NCBI GenBank assembly: GCA_963710535.1
Contig: CAVQAW010000003.1
Location: forward strand, 1,054,001-1,118,000
Length of the DNA stretch: 64,000 nucleotides
From: Pelagihabitans sp963710535
GTDB lineage: Bacteria > Bacteroidota > Bacteroidia > Flavobacteriales > Flavobacteriaceae
Direction: 5' to 3'
The translations under genes were made by a program, and so were the position numbers. Position 1 is the stretch's first letter; each line of letters starts with the position of its first letter. The notes beneath the pieces are model-generated. The model ran no database searches. It was not told the DNA's origin and worked only from the letters and a program-made list of their open reading frames with translations. This document shows, piece after piece, positions 44,407 to 54,405 of this stretch.

Positions 44407-45747
44407 CTAGTTCAATTCAATGGGGATCCCGAAGAAAAATTCAAGTAGTTTGATCCTGAAAATATAGTCGTACTTGGTACGGATCACTTCCGCTTCGGCA
44501 TTGTCGACCCTGGCCTGTGCCTGGCTAAAATCGAAGGCGTTCAATACACCGAGTTCGTAGCGGTCTTTGCTATATTGATAAGCCAATCGACGCGCTTCCA
44601 GGCTCTTTTGAGCGGCTTCATAGGCTGTTGCCGAATTGTTCACATCGACATAGGCTTGATTTACCGTGTTTTCCAGGTCCAATTTATCCTGCAGCAATTG
44701 CAATTCGGCCTTTTTCACACTGATCTTTGATCTTTTGATGTTGTTGTTGACGTTAAAACCATTGAAAATCGGAATATTCAATTGTGCACCATAGGAAATA
44801 CCGTCGTTGAGGTATAATTGGTCTTTAAAACCAATTAGGTTTCCTGTCACCGGATCAAAATTCTGATCGGAGTAACGGGTATTGTAATTGAAAAATGCCC
44901 CTAACGTAGGATACAGGGCCCCTTTGGTAATCTGAAGGTCTTTCTTGGCCAATTCCACATTGGATTCTGAAAATTTAATGTCATTCCTAAAAGTCAAAGC
45001 CTTTTCAAAAATGGCCTTGGGCGAGTTTTGGGTCACTTCGCTCGGTGGTACTTCAAAAGACTCATCGGCAATATCGAAATATTCGTAATCGGTGATCTGT
45101 AACAATTGTGCCAGGTTGATCCTGGAAATGAGCACCAAATTGGTGCCATTGACGATCTGTTGTTGCTGTCCTGCCGCGGTGGCTTCGATTTCCAAGAGAT
45201 CTCCTTGGGGCAAAACCCCGGAATCGACCAATTCCTTGGTCCGTTTCAGATCTTGTTCCGTGACCGCATATTGTGCCTTTGCCACTTTCAACGATTCTTT
45301 GTTGGAAAGGATGGCGAGATAGGCATTGGCCACGTTCAAACGTATGTCGTCCTTCAAGTTATCCAAGCGGTACTGATTCGCGATGGCATTGAGCTTGGCC
45401 CTATGCAATCGATTGATGTTACGAAGTCCGTCGAACAAATTGATGGAGGTGGTGAGGTTGCCCGAAGATGCCAGGATGGTGGTGGTAACCGGGTTTTGGG
45501 TGGTAGGGTCGAACGATAGCCCCGTATTCCCCGAGATGCTGAATTGCCCGTTCAAATCGGGAAGCATGCCCCCTATGGCATCGGATCGGTCGATCGTGGC
45601 ATTTTCCAGATCTAGTTCGAATTGTTCAATGCTGAGGTTGTTTTCCACCGCATAGACGACGCATTCCTCAAGGGTCCATTTTTTTTGTTGGGCCGAGACC
45701 AGCCCTATGGAAAATACCAGCAGTAGTGCCGTTAATTTAACTTTCAT
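44407..45747 (-). CDS. TolC-family outer membrane channel of the ABC efflux cluster
   Basis: 446 residues with a signal peptide (MKVKLTALLLVFSIGLVSA) and the twofold repeated helical TolC architecture. It starts 39 nt after the adaptor stop. It is the last structural gene of the eight-gene MacAB-like unit and would supply the outer-membrane exit duct for both adaptors. Confidence 0.9.
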   Translation of the reverse strand: MKVKLTALLLVFSIGLVSAQQKKWTLEECVVYAVENNLSIEQFELDLENATIDRSDAIGGMLPDLNGQFSISGNTGLSFDPTTQNPVTTTILASSGNLTTSINLFDGLRNINRLHRAKLNAIANQYRLDNLKDDIRLNVANAYLAILSNKESLKVAKAQYAVTEQDLKRTKELVDSGVLPQGDLLEIEATAAGQQQQIVNGTNLVLISRINLAQLLQITDYEYFDIADESFEVPPSEVTQNSPKAIFEKALTFRNDIKFSESNVELAKKDLQITKGALYPTLGAFFNYNTRYSDQNFDPVTGNLIGFKDQLYLNDGISYGAQLNIPIFNGFNVNNNIKRSKISVKKAELQLLQDKLDLENTVNQAYVDVNNSATAYEAAQKSLEARRLAYQYSKDRYELGVLNAFDFSQAQARVDNAEAEVIRTKYDYIFRIKLLEFFFGIPIELN

Positions 45748-45786
45748 TTGATTGTTTTTTGATTATTGTTTGATTGATGTTTTTCA

Positions 45787-46938
45787 CTATTCGCCGCTGT
45801 CCCCTGTGGTTTCCCCGTCATCTTCTCCTTTCTTGATCGGTTCGGTTTTGTTCCATTGCTTCACCTGATCTTCTTCGGTAATCCCGGAAATGATTTCCAC
45901 GTTCACGCCGTCGGAAATACCGATCTCGACATCTTTGCGTTCGAATTTTTGTTCTTTTACGGCTCCGACCGCCACTTCCACATAAGGCTTTTCGGTGTCC
46001 TTGTCGAATTGCAGCAGCGCTTCCGGAATCACCAGAATGCTGTCCTTTTTCTCGAGGACCAGAGAAGCATTGGCACTGTAGCCCGCACGGATGAAAATAT
46101 CATCTTTCACTTCCACGTCTCCTTCGATCTTGAACTGCACCGCTCCGGCCTCTTCCAGGCCTTTTGGCGCGATGAACTTCAATTTTGCGTCCAATTCTGT
46201 TCCTTCCACTGCACCAAGACTTATTTTCAATGGCATTCCGACCTTTAGTTTTCCGACCTCGCCTTCATCTACCTTCCCTTCAAAAATCATTTTGCCCAAA
46301 TCGGCAATGGAGGCGATGGTGGTGCCATCGTTAAAGTTGTTGCTCTGGATCACCTGATCCCCTTCCTTCACGGGGATCTCCAAGATCGTACCCGAGACGG
46401 TGGCCCGAATATCGGTGTTTGCGGTAGTAGATCCCCCGGCAGATCCCATTCGGATGATTTGATAATCGGCCTGGGCATTTTTCAGTTCCTGTTCGGCCTG
46501 TTCAAATTGCAGCTTGAGGGTATTGAAATCCTGGCTTGAAATCACCCCTTTCTCGAACAGGGATTTATTGCGGTCATATTCAATCTTCACATTGCCCAAG
46601 GCCAACTGGGCGGTTCTTACCCTCCCGCTGGCCTGGTTCAACGACTGCTCATTGGGGACAACCTTGATCTTGGCGATCAGGTCTCCCGCCTTTACCTTCA
46701 CACCCTCTTCCAAGAAGATCTGATCTATAATTCCGGATATCTGTGGTTTGATCTCCACCTCGTCCTCCGGGATTACTTTGCCCGTGGCCACCGTTTTCTT
46801 TTCTATACTGGAAATGAAAGGCTTTTGGGTTTCATAAGTAATGGACGATTTGCTGTTCGATTTGATAAAAAAAGCAGCAGCCCAAAGTGCACCCAGCACC
46901 AATACCCCAATCAATATGTACTTTACAATTTTGTTCAT
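45787..46938 (-). CDS. MacA-like periplasmic adaptor, copy 2
   Basis: 383 residues, N-terminal membrane anchor (about 7-26), then barrel-sandwich and beta-barrel regions. Clear paralogue of the adaptor at 50289: both share IRATVSG..LE.PV..G.QVI.SNNFN.GTTIA.IAD..KMIFEGKVDE and a similar C-terminus. The C-terminal acidic tail (about 360-383) is longer. It connects the MacB-type permeases to TolC. Confidence 0.92.
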   Translation of the reverse strand: MNKIVKYILIGVLVLGALWAAAFFIKSNSKSSITYETQKPFISSIEKKTVATGKVIPEDEVEIKPQISGIIDQIFLEEGVKVKAGDLIAKIKVVPNEQSLNQASGRVRTAQLALGNVKIEYDRNKSLFEKGVISSQDFNTLKLQFEQAEQELKNAQADYQIIRMGSAGGSTTANTDIRATVSGTILEIPVKEGDQVIQSNNFNDGTTIASIADLGKMIFEGKVDEGEVGKLKVGMPLKISLGAVEGTELDAKLKFIAPKGLEEAGAVQFKIEGDVEVKDDIFIRAGYSANASLVLEKKDSILVIPEALLQFDKDTEKPYVEVAVGAVKEQKFERKDVEIGISDGVNVEIISGITEEDQVKQWNKTEPIKKGEDDGETTGDSGE

Positions 46939-46990
46939 TTCCGTTCGTATTTGTGTTTGATAATTTATTAGTTAAGATTAGTTTTTGTTG

Positions 46991-48253
46991 TTATTCTTCC
47001 CTCAAGGCATCAATGGGCTTTATACTTACCGCCCTCTGGGCGGGTATGAGCCCAATGAGCGTTCCCAAGACCACCATCAACGCCAAGGCTCCGATGACAT
47101 AAGGTATCGGTACCGTTGGATTGGTATAGGGGAAATCCGTGCCCTGAGTGGCCATATCGATCAATTTTAGGGTGATTGCCCCAATGATGATGCCGATGAT
47201 ACCCGCCAAAAGAGTCAGAAACAACGATTCGATGATGATTTGGTTCCTCACTTCTGCCGGTGTGGCCCCCAGTGCCCGCCTAACGCCCAATTCCCTGGTG
47301 CGTTCCTTTACCGAGATAAGCAGGATATTGCCGATGCCGATGACTCCTGCCAAAATGGTAGCAATGCCCACAATGAGCGATAAAAAGGTGAGTCCGTTGG
47401 CAAACCCCATGATCCGGTTAAAAATTTCCCCTAGGTTAAATGAACCAAAAGCACGTTCATCTTTGGGATCGACCCGATGGATCTGCTTCAAAACCGACTT
47501 TACATCCTCTTCTACCTTAATAACATCCGCATCATCATAAGCAGCGATGGTGAGCCAGGAAACATCGTCCCCGGTATTGTACAATTTTTTAAAGGTGGTA
47601 AAGGGAATGTAGATGTCGCCGTCAGACTCAAACCCACCGCCCGGGGTGAATTTGTGCACCCCCACGATCTGGAAGTAGACATTGTCCAGTCTGATATAAC
47701 CCCCGATGGGATTTTCATCCTCCTCGAACAACTCCTTTTGGGTACGTTCCCCTATCACACATACCTTTCTCGATTGTTCGATGTCTTCATCATTGATGAA
47801 ACGGCCGCCGTCGTAAATTTTCTTGGTCGCGATGCGCGTAAATACAGGATAATCGCCGTAAATGGCATAATTGCCCGATTTCAAACCCCGAACCACAGTC
47901 GCCGCAGAATCGCCAAATACGCCCCTGGCATTCCTTGGCGCAATGTATTGTATCTCGGGAATCCTGTTCTGAAGGGTCTGCACATCCGATAATTTCAACT
48001 GCAACTGCCGGCCTGTTTTATATCCGCCGTAAGGTATACTGGTGCTCTGTGCCCAGGTAAAAAGGCTGTTCATGGCCACCGATTCGAATTGTTTCTCAAA
48101 GCCGTTGTCAAGCCCTTTCGACGCCCCTGAAAGACCGATATAGATATAGATGCCCACGAATACCCCGATCATGGTCAAAAAAGTACGTATTTTATTGCGC
48201 TTTATCGACTGAAAGATCTCTTGCCAAGTATTGCTGTCAAATAGTTGTCTCAT
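46991..48253 (-). CDS. MacB-type ABC permease, copy 4
   Basis: 420 residues: one N-terminal membrane segment (about 22-42), a periplasmic MacB_PCD core, and a C-terminal FtsX block of three membrane segments with RTRELGVRRALGATPAEV, the coupling motif that contacts the ATPase. The ABC nucleotide-binding domain is not fused, unlike E. coli MacB, so the ATPase encoded at 49477 must serve it. Begins 1 nt after the previous permease stop. Confidence 0.92.
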   Translation of the reverse strand: MRQLFDSNTWQEIFQSIKRNKIRTFLTMIGVFVGIYIYIGLSGASKGLDNGFEKQFESVAMNSLFTWAQSTSIPYGGYKTGRQLQLKLSDVQTLQNRIPEIQYIAPRNARGVFGDSAATVVRGLKSGNYAIYGDYPVFTRIATKKIYDGGRFINDEDIEQSRKVCVIGERTQKELFEEDENPIGGYIRLDNVYFQIVGVHKFTPGGGFESDGDIYIPFTTFKKLYNTGDDVSWLTIAAYDDADVIKVEEDVKSVLKQIHRVDPKDERAFGSFNLGEIFNRIMGFANGLTFLSLIVGIATILAGVIGIGNILLISVKERTRELGVRRALGATPAEVRNQIIIESLFLTLLAGIIGIIIGAITLKLIDMATQGTDFPYTNPTVPIPYVIGALALMVVLGTLIGLIPAQRAVSIKPIDALREE

Positions 48254-48254
48254 G

Positions 48255-49487
48255 TTATTCGTCTCTTAAGGCCACAATGGGTTTAATTTGGGCCGCTCTG
48301 CGTGCTGGCACATAACCCGCAATGGTGCCACAAATGATCAGCAGAATGGTCGCAAAAATAGCCGTCCATGTATCAATAAATGGGTTGGTGATAAAATAAT
48401 CGTCCGCCAGCTTATTGCCGATGAAGTTCAGCATACCGATACCCAGGAGCATCCCCAAAATTCCAAAAATGGTGGTGATGAAAATCGATTCCAGGAGAAT
48501 AGTACTGGTCACGATTCTTGGCGTGGCGCCCAATGCCTTTCTGATACCGATTTCTTTCGTCCGCTCCTTGACCACGAACAGCATAATGTTACTGATTCCG
48601 ATAATACCGGAAATGATGACGGCGAAGGCTATTCCGGAAATGATCAACTGCAACACCCCAGCGAACTGCTGGTTTTGTTTCAATTGATCGGCGATGTTTC
48701 TGATAAAAAGTCCGTTGGGATCTTTCGGACTGATGATTTTTTTGCTCCTAATATATTTGTCCAAGCTTCTTTCAAAGGCCATGGCTCCGGCATATCCGAT
48801 TTCGGGCTTAAAGGCCAGGATGATCTGATCGATCTTGTCGTTGTTCTTTTCGATCAATTGCCGGGTGGTATAGGGAATGTAGATCAGGCGTTCCTCATTG
48901 TCCCCACCATCGTCCTGAAACACCCCGATGACCTTAAAAACGCTTCCCGAAATATCGATGAATTCACCAATGGCATTCTCGCCCTTGAAGAGGTCCTTGG
49001 CCACCAAACGGCCAATGACCGCATATTTGGCTTTATCCTTAATGTCGGTTTCGTTGAGGTACCGTCCCTGCATCATAATGGTCTTCTCAGCGAATTGATG
49101 GGCGGGACCAACGCCTCGGGTACTGTAGTTGTTCGATTCTTCTTTATATTTCACCAATCCAGACCTGCCGATCCTAGGGGTGATATATTCCATGAACATG
49201 GCAAAATTCTTTTCCAGATCAACCAAGTCCTCATTTTCGAACTCGATGCGTCGATTGGCCTTATAGCCTTTATAGGGCAAGGTGGTCTGCCCTGGAAATA
49301 AATAGAATACGTTAGTGGCATCTTCCCCGAAAAACTTGGCGAAAGTATTGTTGAGGCCGTTGCCCATCCCAAAGAGGGCCACGAAAATAAAAATGCCCAA
49401 GGCCACCGTAAATCCTGTAAGGAAAGTGCGCAGTTTGTTTTTTGCAATCGTTTCAAATATTTCCTTCCAGGTATCCCTACTGAACAT
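48255..49487 (-). CDS. MacB-type ABC permease, copy 3
   Basis: 410 residues, same MacB/FtsX plan as its neighbours: N-terminal segment (about 20-40) after WKEIFETIAKNKLRTFLTGF, periplasmic core, and C-terminal FtsX block with RTKEIGIRKALGATPRIV. Its start overlaps the ATPase 3' end by 11 nt, a tight coupling. The permeases share the N-terminal W..I...I..N..RT.LT pattern, so they come from one ancestor. Confidence 0.92.
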   Translation of the reverse strand: MFSRDTWKEIFETIAKNKLRTFLTGFTVALGIFIFVALFGMGNGLNNTFAKFFGEDATNVFYLFPGQTTLPYKGYKANRRIEFENEDLVDLEKNFAMFMEYITPRIGRSGLVKYKEESNNYSTRGVGPAHQFAEKTIMMQGRYLNETDIKDKAKYAVIGRLVAKDLFKGENAIGEFIDISGSVFKVIGVFQDDGGDNEERLIYIPYTTRQLIEKNNDKIDQIILAFKPEIGYAGAMAFERSLDKYIRSKKIISPKDPNGLFIRNIADQLKQNQQFAGVLQLIISGIAFAVIISGIIGISNIMLFVVKERTKEIGIRKALGATPRIVTSTILLESIFITTIFGILGMLLGIGMLNFIGNKLADDYFITNPFIDTWTAIFATILLIICGTIAGYVPARRAAQIKPIVALRDE

Positions 49488-50181
49488 ATGACGACGCCCT
49501 TACCTGTTTAACTTTTTTATCTTCTACGATTACACCATCCTTCAAGTGCACAATTCGTTTGCACATCTGTGCGATATCCGCCTCATGGGTCACGATCAAA
49601 ATGGTATTGCCATCATCGTTGATCTTTTGGATCAATTCCATGACTTCAAGCGAGGTTTTACTATCCAATGCGCCGGTAGGTTCATCGGCAAGCAATACCT
49701 TGGGTTCTGCCGCCATCGCCCGAGCGATGGCTACCCTTTGCTTTTGGCCCCCGGAAAGTTCACTGGGCAAATGCGTCGCCCATTCCCTGAGCCCAACACG
49801 TTCAAGGTACATCAAGGCCTTTTTTTCACGTTCCTTTCTGGGCACACGCTGATAATACAATGGTAAGGCCACATTTTCCATGGCCGTTTTGTAATTGATC
49901 AAATTGAAGGATTGAAATACAAAGCCCAAAAATTTATTTCGGTAATTGGCCGCTTTGGTTTCGTTAAGGTTCTTAATGGGCACGCTATCGAGGGTGTATT
50001 CCCCTGAATCGGCCTCATCCAGCATCCCGAGTATATTCAAGAGGGTTGATTTGCCAGAACCCGAAGAGCCCATGATGGCGACCAACTCCCCATCGTCGAC
50101 AGAAAAGTCAATGCCTTTGAGCACGTGAAGGGAATTGCTTCCCATTTTATAGGATTTGTGAAGATTTTTAATTTCAATCAT
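49477..50181 (-). CDS. ABC transporter ATPase (MacB/LolD type)
   Basis: 234 residues from the ATG at 50181; the frame is open to 50238 but only this start is conserved (MIEIKNLHKSY). Walker A GSSGSGKST is at 38-46, the signature LSGGQ at 142-146, Walker B VLLADEP at 162-168 and the switch His in VTHEADIAQ. It is of the LolD/MacB ATPase class and is the only ATPase in the cluster, so it probably powers all four permeases. Precedes copy 3 with an 11-nt overlap. Confidence 0.95.
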   Translation of the reverse strand: MIEIKNLHKSYKMGSNSLHVLKGIDFSVDDGELVAIMGSSGSGKSTLLNILGMLDEADSGEYTLDSVPIKNLNETKAANYRNKFLGFVFQSFNLINYKTAMENVALPLYYQRVPRKEREKKALMYLERVGLREWATHLPSELSGGQKQRVAIARAMAAEPKVLLADEPTGALDSKTSLEVMELIQKINDDGNTILIVTHEADIAQMCKRIVHLKDGVIVEDKKVKQVRASSYVQ

Positions 50182-50288
50182 GTTCCTTTGGTTAGTTATT
50201 GGGCATTGTAACACCCATAAGCCGGGTATAGGACACACAAGGTGTTCATTTGTTACAAGATATAATACAAAAATTATGTTAAATAAAG

Positions 50289-51401
50289 TTAACCATTGAA
50301 TTCATCCGGCTTCACTTCGTTCCAAACTTTAATTTTGTCGTCTTTGGTGATACCCGATTTTATTTCCACGAAAATGCCGTCGCTCAGCCCCAGTTCAATA
50401 TCAGAACGTTCAAATTGCTGGTTTCCCTTTTCGATTTCAACAAAGGGTTTTTTGGTCTTGGCGTCGAACTGCACCAAGGCTTCCTTGATGGCCAAAACAC
50501 TATCGGCCCTCCCTAGAATAATGGAGGCATTGGCGCTCAGACCGGCTCGGATAAAGGTGCTGTCCCCTTTTTTGAGCGAGCCCTTGATCTCGAATTGAAT
50601 CGCACCATTTTCGGCATTGCCTTTGGGCGCGATATAATCCAATACCGCATCAAATACCTTGTTTTCAATCGCCCCTACCGTAATTTCAAGGGGTAGGTCT
50701 TCCTTGATCTTACCCACTTCAGACTCGTCTACCTTCCCTTCGAAGATCATTTTATCGACATCTGCAATGGCGGCTATGGTGGTCCCTTCGTTAAAATTAT
50801 TGCTTTCGATGACCTGGTTCCCCACTTCCACCGGGACCTCCAGTACCATCCCGCTTACGGTGGCCCTGATCTGTGTGTTGGCCGCATTGCCATAGCCCTG
50901 TGTGGTGCCGGTCTTTACGATGTCGTAGCGTTTGTTGGCCGCGGCATAGGCCTGAAGCGCCTGATCCAAGGTAAGCTGCGCCCGCTCCAAATCTACTTTT
51001 GACACCACTCCTTTTTCAAAGAGGTTTTGTTGTCTCGTAAAATTTCGTTTTTGGTCACTTAGGGCGATTTTGGCATCTTCAATGGCATTCCGTGCATCGT
51101 TGAGTGCCGTTAAATTGGGGACCACTTTGATCCGGGCCAAAAGGTCTCCGGACCTTACGTAATCGCCCCCTTCCACGAAGATTTCCTCGATCACTCCCGA
51201 AATGTTCGGTTTGATCAAAACCTCTTCCAATGGCAAAATACTGCCGGTAGCGACCGCTTTTTTGATAATGGTCTGTGTTGACGGTTGTTCGGTCTGGTAA
51301 ACTACCGGGTCTTCTGCGTTTTTCTGGTATAGATAATACATCGAGCCCCCGAAGGCCAATACGATAAAAATGAGAATACCGATGGTCACTGATTTTTTCA
51401 T
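50289..51401 (-). CDS. MacA-like periplasmic adaptor, copy 1
   Basis: 370 residues, membrane anchor about 6-24, then the same adaptor plan as copy 2. It precedes the ATPase by 107 nt and follows the copy 2 permease by 93 nt. Together with 45787 it gives two adaptors for one TolC. Unlike E. coli MacA it is followed by free-standing subunits. Confidence 0.92.
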   Translation of the reverse strand: MKKSVTIGILIFIVLAFGGSMYYLYQKNAEDPVVYQTEQPSTQTIIKKAVATGSILPLEEVLIKPNISGVIEEIFVEGGDYVRSGDLLARIKVVPNLTALNDARNAIEDAKIALSDQKRNFTRQQNLFEKGVVSKVDLERAQLTLDQALQAYAAANKRYDIVKTGTTQGYGNAANTQIRATVSGMVLEVPVEVGNQVIESNNFNEGTTIAAIADVDKMIFEGKVDESEVGKIKEDLPLEITVGAIENKVFDAVLDYIAPKGNAENGAIQFEIKGSLKKGDSTFIRAGLSANASIILGRADSVLAIKEALVQFDAKTKKPFVEIEKGNQQFERSDIELGLSDGIFVEIKSGITKDDKIKVWNEVKPDEFNG

Positions 51402-51494
51402 AGGATATCAACTAGTTAATGTTTTATTCTTTTTGGTGTTTCGGGCGATTAAATTGGTTCAATGGATATTGGCCCTTGCTTTTTAATATCCCTG

Positions 51495-52754
51495 CTACTC
51501 CGTTCTCAACGCTTCTATGGGCCTCACCTTGATGGCGCTCTGAGCGGGAATATATCCCGCCATAAGACCCGAAACGATCAAAATCATCAAGGCACCCACC
51601 ACTACCCCCACACTAACACTTGGGTTGCTGAACATGTCTACTGGCCCTACCGAATCTAAAAGGGAATTGATTCCAAATATGAAAAGGGCTCCGAACACGA
51701 TCCCCAGCATTCCCGAAATGATGGTCAAGAATATCGATTCCATCAGGATTTGCTTTCTGATCGATGCCGGAGCTTCTCCCAAAGCCCTTCGGATACCGAT
51801 TTCCTTGGTGCGTTCCTTCACCACGATCAACATAATATTGCTCACCCCAATGATACCCGACAGCAGAACCAATATGCCCACGAAATAGGCAATGAACCGC
51901 ATGGCGCCGAAAAGACTTTCCACCCGATTGTACTGCTCATACAAATCGAAATAGCCAACGGCCCGTAGGTCGTCGGGATGTATTTTCCTATTGCGCTTCA
52001 CCACGTCCACAATTTTTTCCTTGACACTGGTAATGGAAGTACCATCGTTGGCAGTGATGGCCATCCAGCCTACATCGTTGCCCCGGTTAAATGCTTGTGA
52101 AAAGGAGGTGAAGGGAACAAAAATCTGTTTTTGGCCCTCTTCCCCATCCCCATCGCTCGTTTTCTTTTTATAGGTGCCGATGACCATAAAGTTCACCCCT
52201 TGTATCTTGATATATGATCCGATCACTTCCTCTACTGTGTCATACAATTCCGATTTTACGCCTTCCCCTATAATGGCGATCTTGCGTTTCTCATTGATAT
52301 CGGATTGATTGATAAACCTACCCGAGGTAATGGTCATCGGGTCTTGGTTGATGATTTCCGGATAATCGCCATAAACATTGAACGCCCCGGTATTCATCCC
52401 CCTGACGACATTATTGGTGCCCCGAAAACCGCCCAGTTGATTTCTGGGGGAAATAAACCGCAAAGTAGGGACGGCATCCTTGATCGATTCGACATCCTCA
52501 AGCTTAAAATTATAGCTTCTTCCCTTGGGAAGGCCTTGGTATTCCTTGGTGGTATTCCTTGACCACATGAACATGGTATTGGTGGCAATGTCCCCAAAAT
52601 CGGATTTAATGCCATTCTCCAAACCCTTGCCCGCGGCCAACAGGATGATCAGGATCAAGATGCCCCAAAAAACGCCAAAGGCGGTCAGCACCGTACGGAA
52701 CCAATTGCCCGTAAGCACCTCGATAATCTCTTTCCAACGGTCTTTATTGAACAT
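51495..52754 (-). CDS. MacB-type ABC permease, copy 2
   Basis: 419 residues from the ATG at 52754 (open frame to 52790, but MFNKDRWKEIIE matches the start of the other permeases). N-terminal segment, MacB core and C-terminal FtsX block with RTKEIGIRRALGEAPASI. The gap to copy 1 is 69 nt. Confidence 0.92.
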   Translation of the reverse strand: MFNKDRWKEIIEVLTGNWFRTVLTAFGVFWGILILIILLAAGKGLENGIKSDFGDIATNTMFMWSRNTTKEYQGLPKGRSYNFKLEDVESIKDAVPTLRFISPRNQLGGFRGTNNVVRGMNTGAFNVYGDYPEIINQDPMTITSGRFINQSDINEKRKIAIIGEGVKSELYDTVEEVIGSYIKIQGVNFMVIGTYKKKTSDGDGEEGQKQIFVPFTSFSQAFNRGNDVGWMAITANDGTSITSVKEKIVDVVKRNRKIHPDDLRAVGYFDLYEQYNRVESLFGAMRFIAYFVGILVLLSGIIGVSNIMLIVVKERTKEIGIRRALGEAPASIRKQILMESIFLTIISGMLGIVFGALFIFGINSLLDSVGPVDMFSNPSVSVGVVVGALMILIVSGLMAGYIPAQSAIKVRPIEALRTE

Positions 52755-52823
52755 GGTTCCGTTTTTTAAATACCTGCATCGAATGGGCAATAACTTCTAA
52801 GCCCGCTGCTCGCCATTACCCAC

Positions 52824-54071
52824 TTACTCATCCCGTAGCGCATCAATGGTATGAATGTGTGCCGCCCGCCATGCAGGAAAAAAACCAGCCAGGGTTCCCG
52901 CAAAAATCAATACAAAAACAGTGGAGAGCGCCACGTTGAAATTCACTGATGGATTCAGGATATAATCTACTTCTATCATAGGCCCCACCAGTTCCAAAAG
53001 TGCCATGCTAAAGATAAGACCGGTAAAACCGGAGATGGCGGTAACAAAAATGGCCTCGTGCAGGATCATCGCTACGATAGACCTCGGTTTGGCACCCAAG
53101 GCCTTGCGAATTCCGATTTCCCGCGTCCGTTCCTTGACCACAATCAACATAATATTGCTCACCCCGACCACCCCGGCAATGATGGTACAAATTCCGACGA
53201 ACCAGAAAAAGAACTTGATACTCCCAGTTAGCGTATAGAACCTTTTGGCCTCTTCCAGGGTGTTGAAGACATTGATGGCACTCCCGTCATCGGGAGCCAC
53301 GGAATGGGCCTCCTGCAAATAGGATTTCAGTTCCTTTGAAAACTGCATCGATTCGGAAACCGCCTGTTCAAAGGTTTCGGCCGGCTGTAGGGTATATGAC
53401 AGGTTGTGCACCTGGTTTGACCCGTTAAATACCCGTTGCGCCGTGGTAATGGGGATGAACATCCTATCTTCCTCGCGTTCGCCCCCAACATCGCCGTACA
53501 CCCCTATAATTTTGAATTTTATTCCGGAAAGGTCCAAATAGTCGCCTAAGGGATCCTCTCCGTTTTTAAAATATTCCCTCTTGATCTTATTGCTGATGAC
53601 GATCACTTTGGCCACCGATTCCTCATCGCTCTGGTTGATGAACCTGCCTTGGGAAAGAAACTGGTTCTCGATGAACTGGAATCCCGAAGCTATCCCCTGA
53701 ACGCTATAACCGATGGCCTCGTTCTTGTAATTCACCAACACGTCGCGCACGCGATAAACAGGCGATTCCCGGTCCAGCCCTTCCGAGTACCTGGTGCTTA
53801 CGTAATCGTAATTCTCGTTTCTAAGTTGAATGGGGCGGCCCGGATTCAGGCCTTTATATTCCTTTGTGGTGACTTGGGTCCATACCCAAATACGGTTGCT
53901 GGCATCGGCCTCGAACTCCTTGGCAATACCATTTTGCATGCCCTGTCCAAACCCCAATAGAATGACAAGTATAAAAATGCCCGAAGCCACGGAAAGGCCT
54001 GTAAGAAAAGTGCGAAGCTTGTTTTTCCGGATGGTGTCAAAGATTTCCTGCCATCTTTCGAGATCGAACAT
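52824..54071 (-). CDS. MacB-type ABC permease, copy 1 (first gene of cluster)
   Basis: 415 residues, N-terminal segment after MFDLERWQEIFDTIRKNKLR, MacB core, C-terminal FtsX block with RTREIGIRKALGAKPRSI. It is the first gene of the minus-strand efflux cluster. The 112-nt gap to the small CxxC gene (54184) is its presumed promoter region, but no TAnnTTTG is seen there. Confidence 0.92.
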   Translation of the reverse strand: MFDLERWQEIFDTIRKNKLRTFLTGLSVASGIFILVILLGFGQGMQNGIAKEFEADASNRIWVWTQVTTKEYKGLNPGRPIQLRNENYDYVSTRYSEGLDRESPVYRVRDVLVNYKNEAIGYSVQGIASGFQFIENQFLSQGRFINQSDEESVAKVIVISNKIKREYFKNGEDPLGDYLDLSGIKFKIIGVYGDVGGEREEDRMFIPITTAQRVFNGSNQVHNLSYTLQPAETFEQAVSESMQFSKELKSYLQEAHSVAPDDGSAINVFNTLEEAKRFYTLTGSIKFFFWFVGICTIIAGVVGVSNIMLIVVKERTREIGIRKALGAKPRSIVAMILHEAIFVTAISGFTGLIFSMALLELVGPMIEVDYILNPSVNFNVALSTVFVLIFAGTLAGFFPAWRAAHIHTIDALRDE

Positions 54072-54183
54072 AGTTTTCTGATGATTGATGAATTAGGCCG
54101 AGGGAACCGTATTACCATAAGACTTGCTCCAATCAAGATTGTTACAGTAGCTACCCTTAAAAAAGTGTTAAAATTGGTCCAAA

Positions 54184-54396
54184 CTAGGCCCTCATCTTGC
54201 GATAGACAAAGTAAAACAACACCCCGACCAAAATATATGGGATGGCCATCAAATAAACAATTCCATTGTTCACCCCTTCCGCAGCGGCATTATTTCCTTC
54301 ACTTTCCAGAACCGCCCTGCACATGGCGCACTGGGCCATGACAGTTTGTGGCTGAATGAGCCAGAGGAAAACAACGATAGCGAACTTCCTGAACAT
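54184..54396 (-). CDS. Small CxxC membrane protein of the oxidase block
   Basis: 70 residues: a signal peptide or anchor (MFRKFAIVVFLWLIQPQTVMA) directly followed by QCAMCRAVLESE with a CxxC, and one C-terminal membrane segment (about 45-65). It starts 9 nt after the DUF420 gene. A pair of exported Cys beside SCO suggests a role in copper or redox steps of oxidase assembly, but that is inference; I know no function. The tail is Arg/Lys-rich. Confidence 0.8.
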   Translation of the reverse strand: MFRKFAIVVFLWLIQPQTVMAQCAMCRAVLESEGNNAAAEGVNNGIVYLMAIPYILVGVLFYFVYRKMRA

Positions 54397-54405
54397 GTTT
54401 GGATA

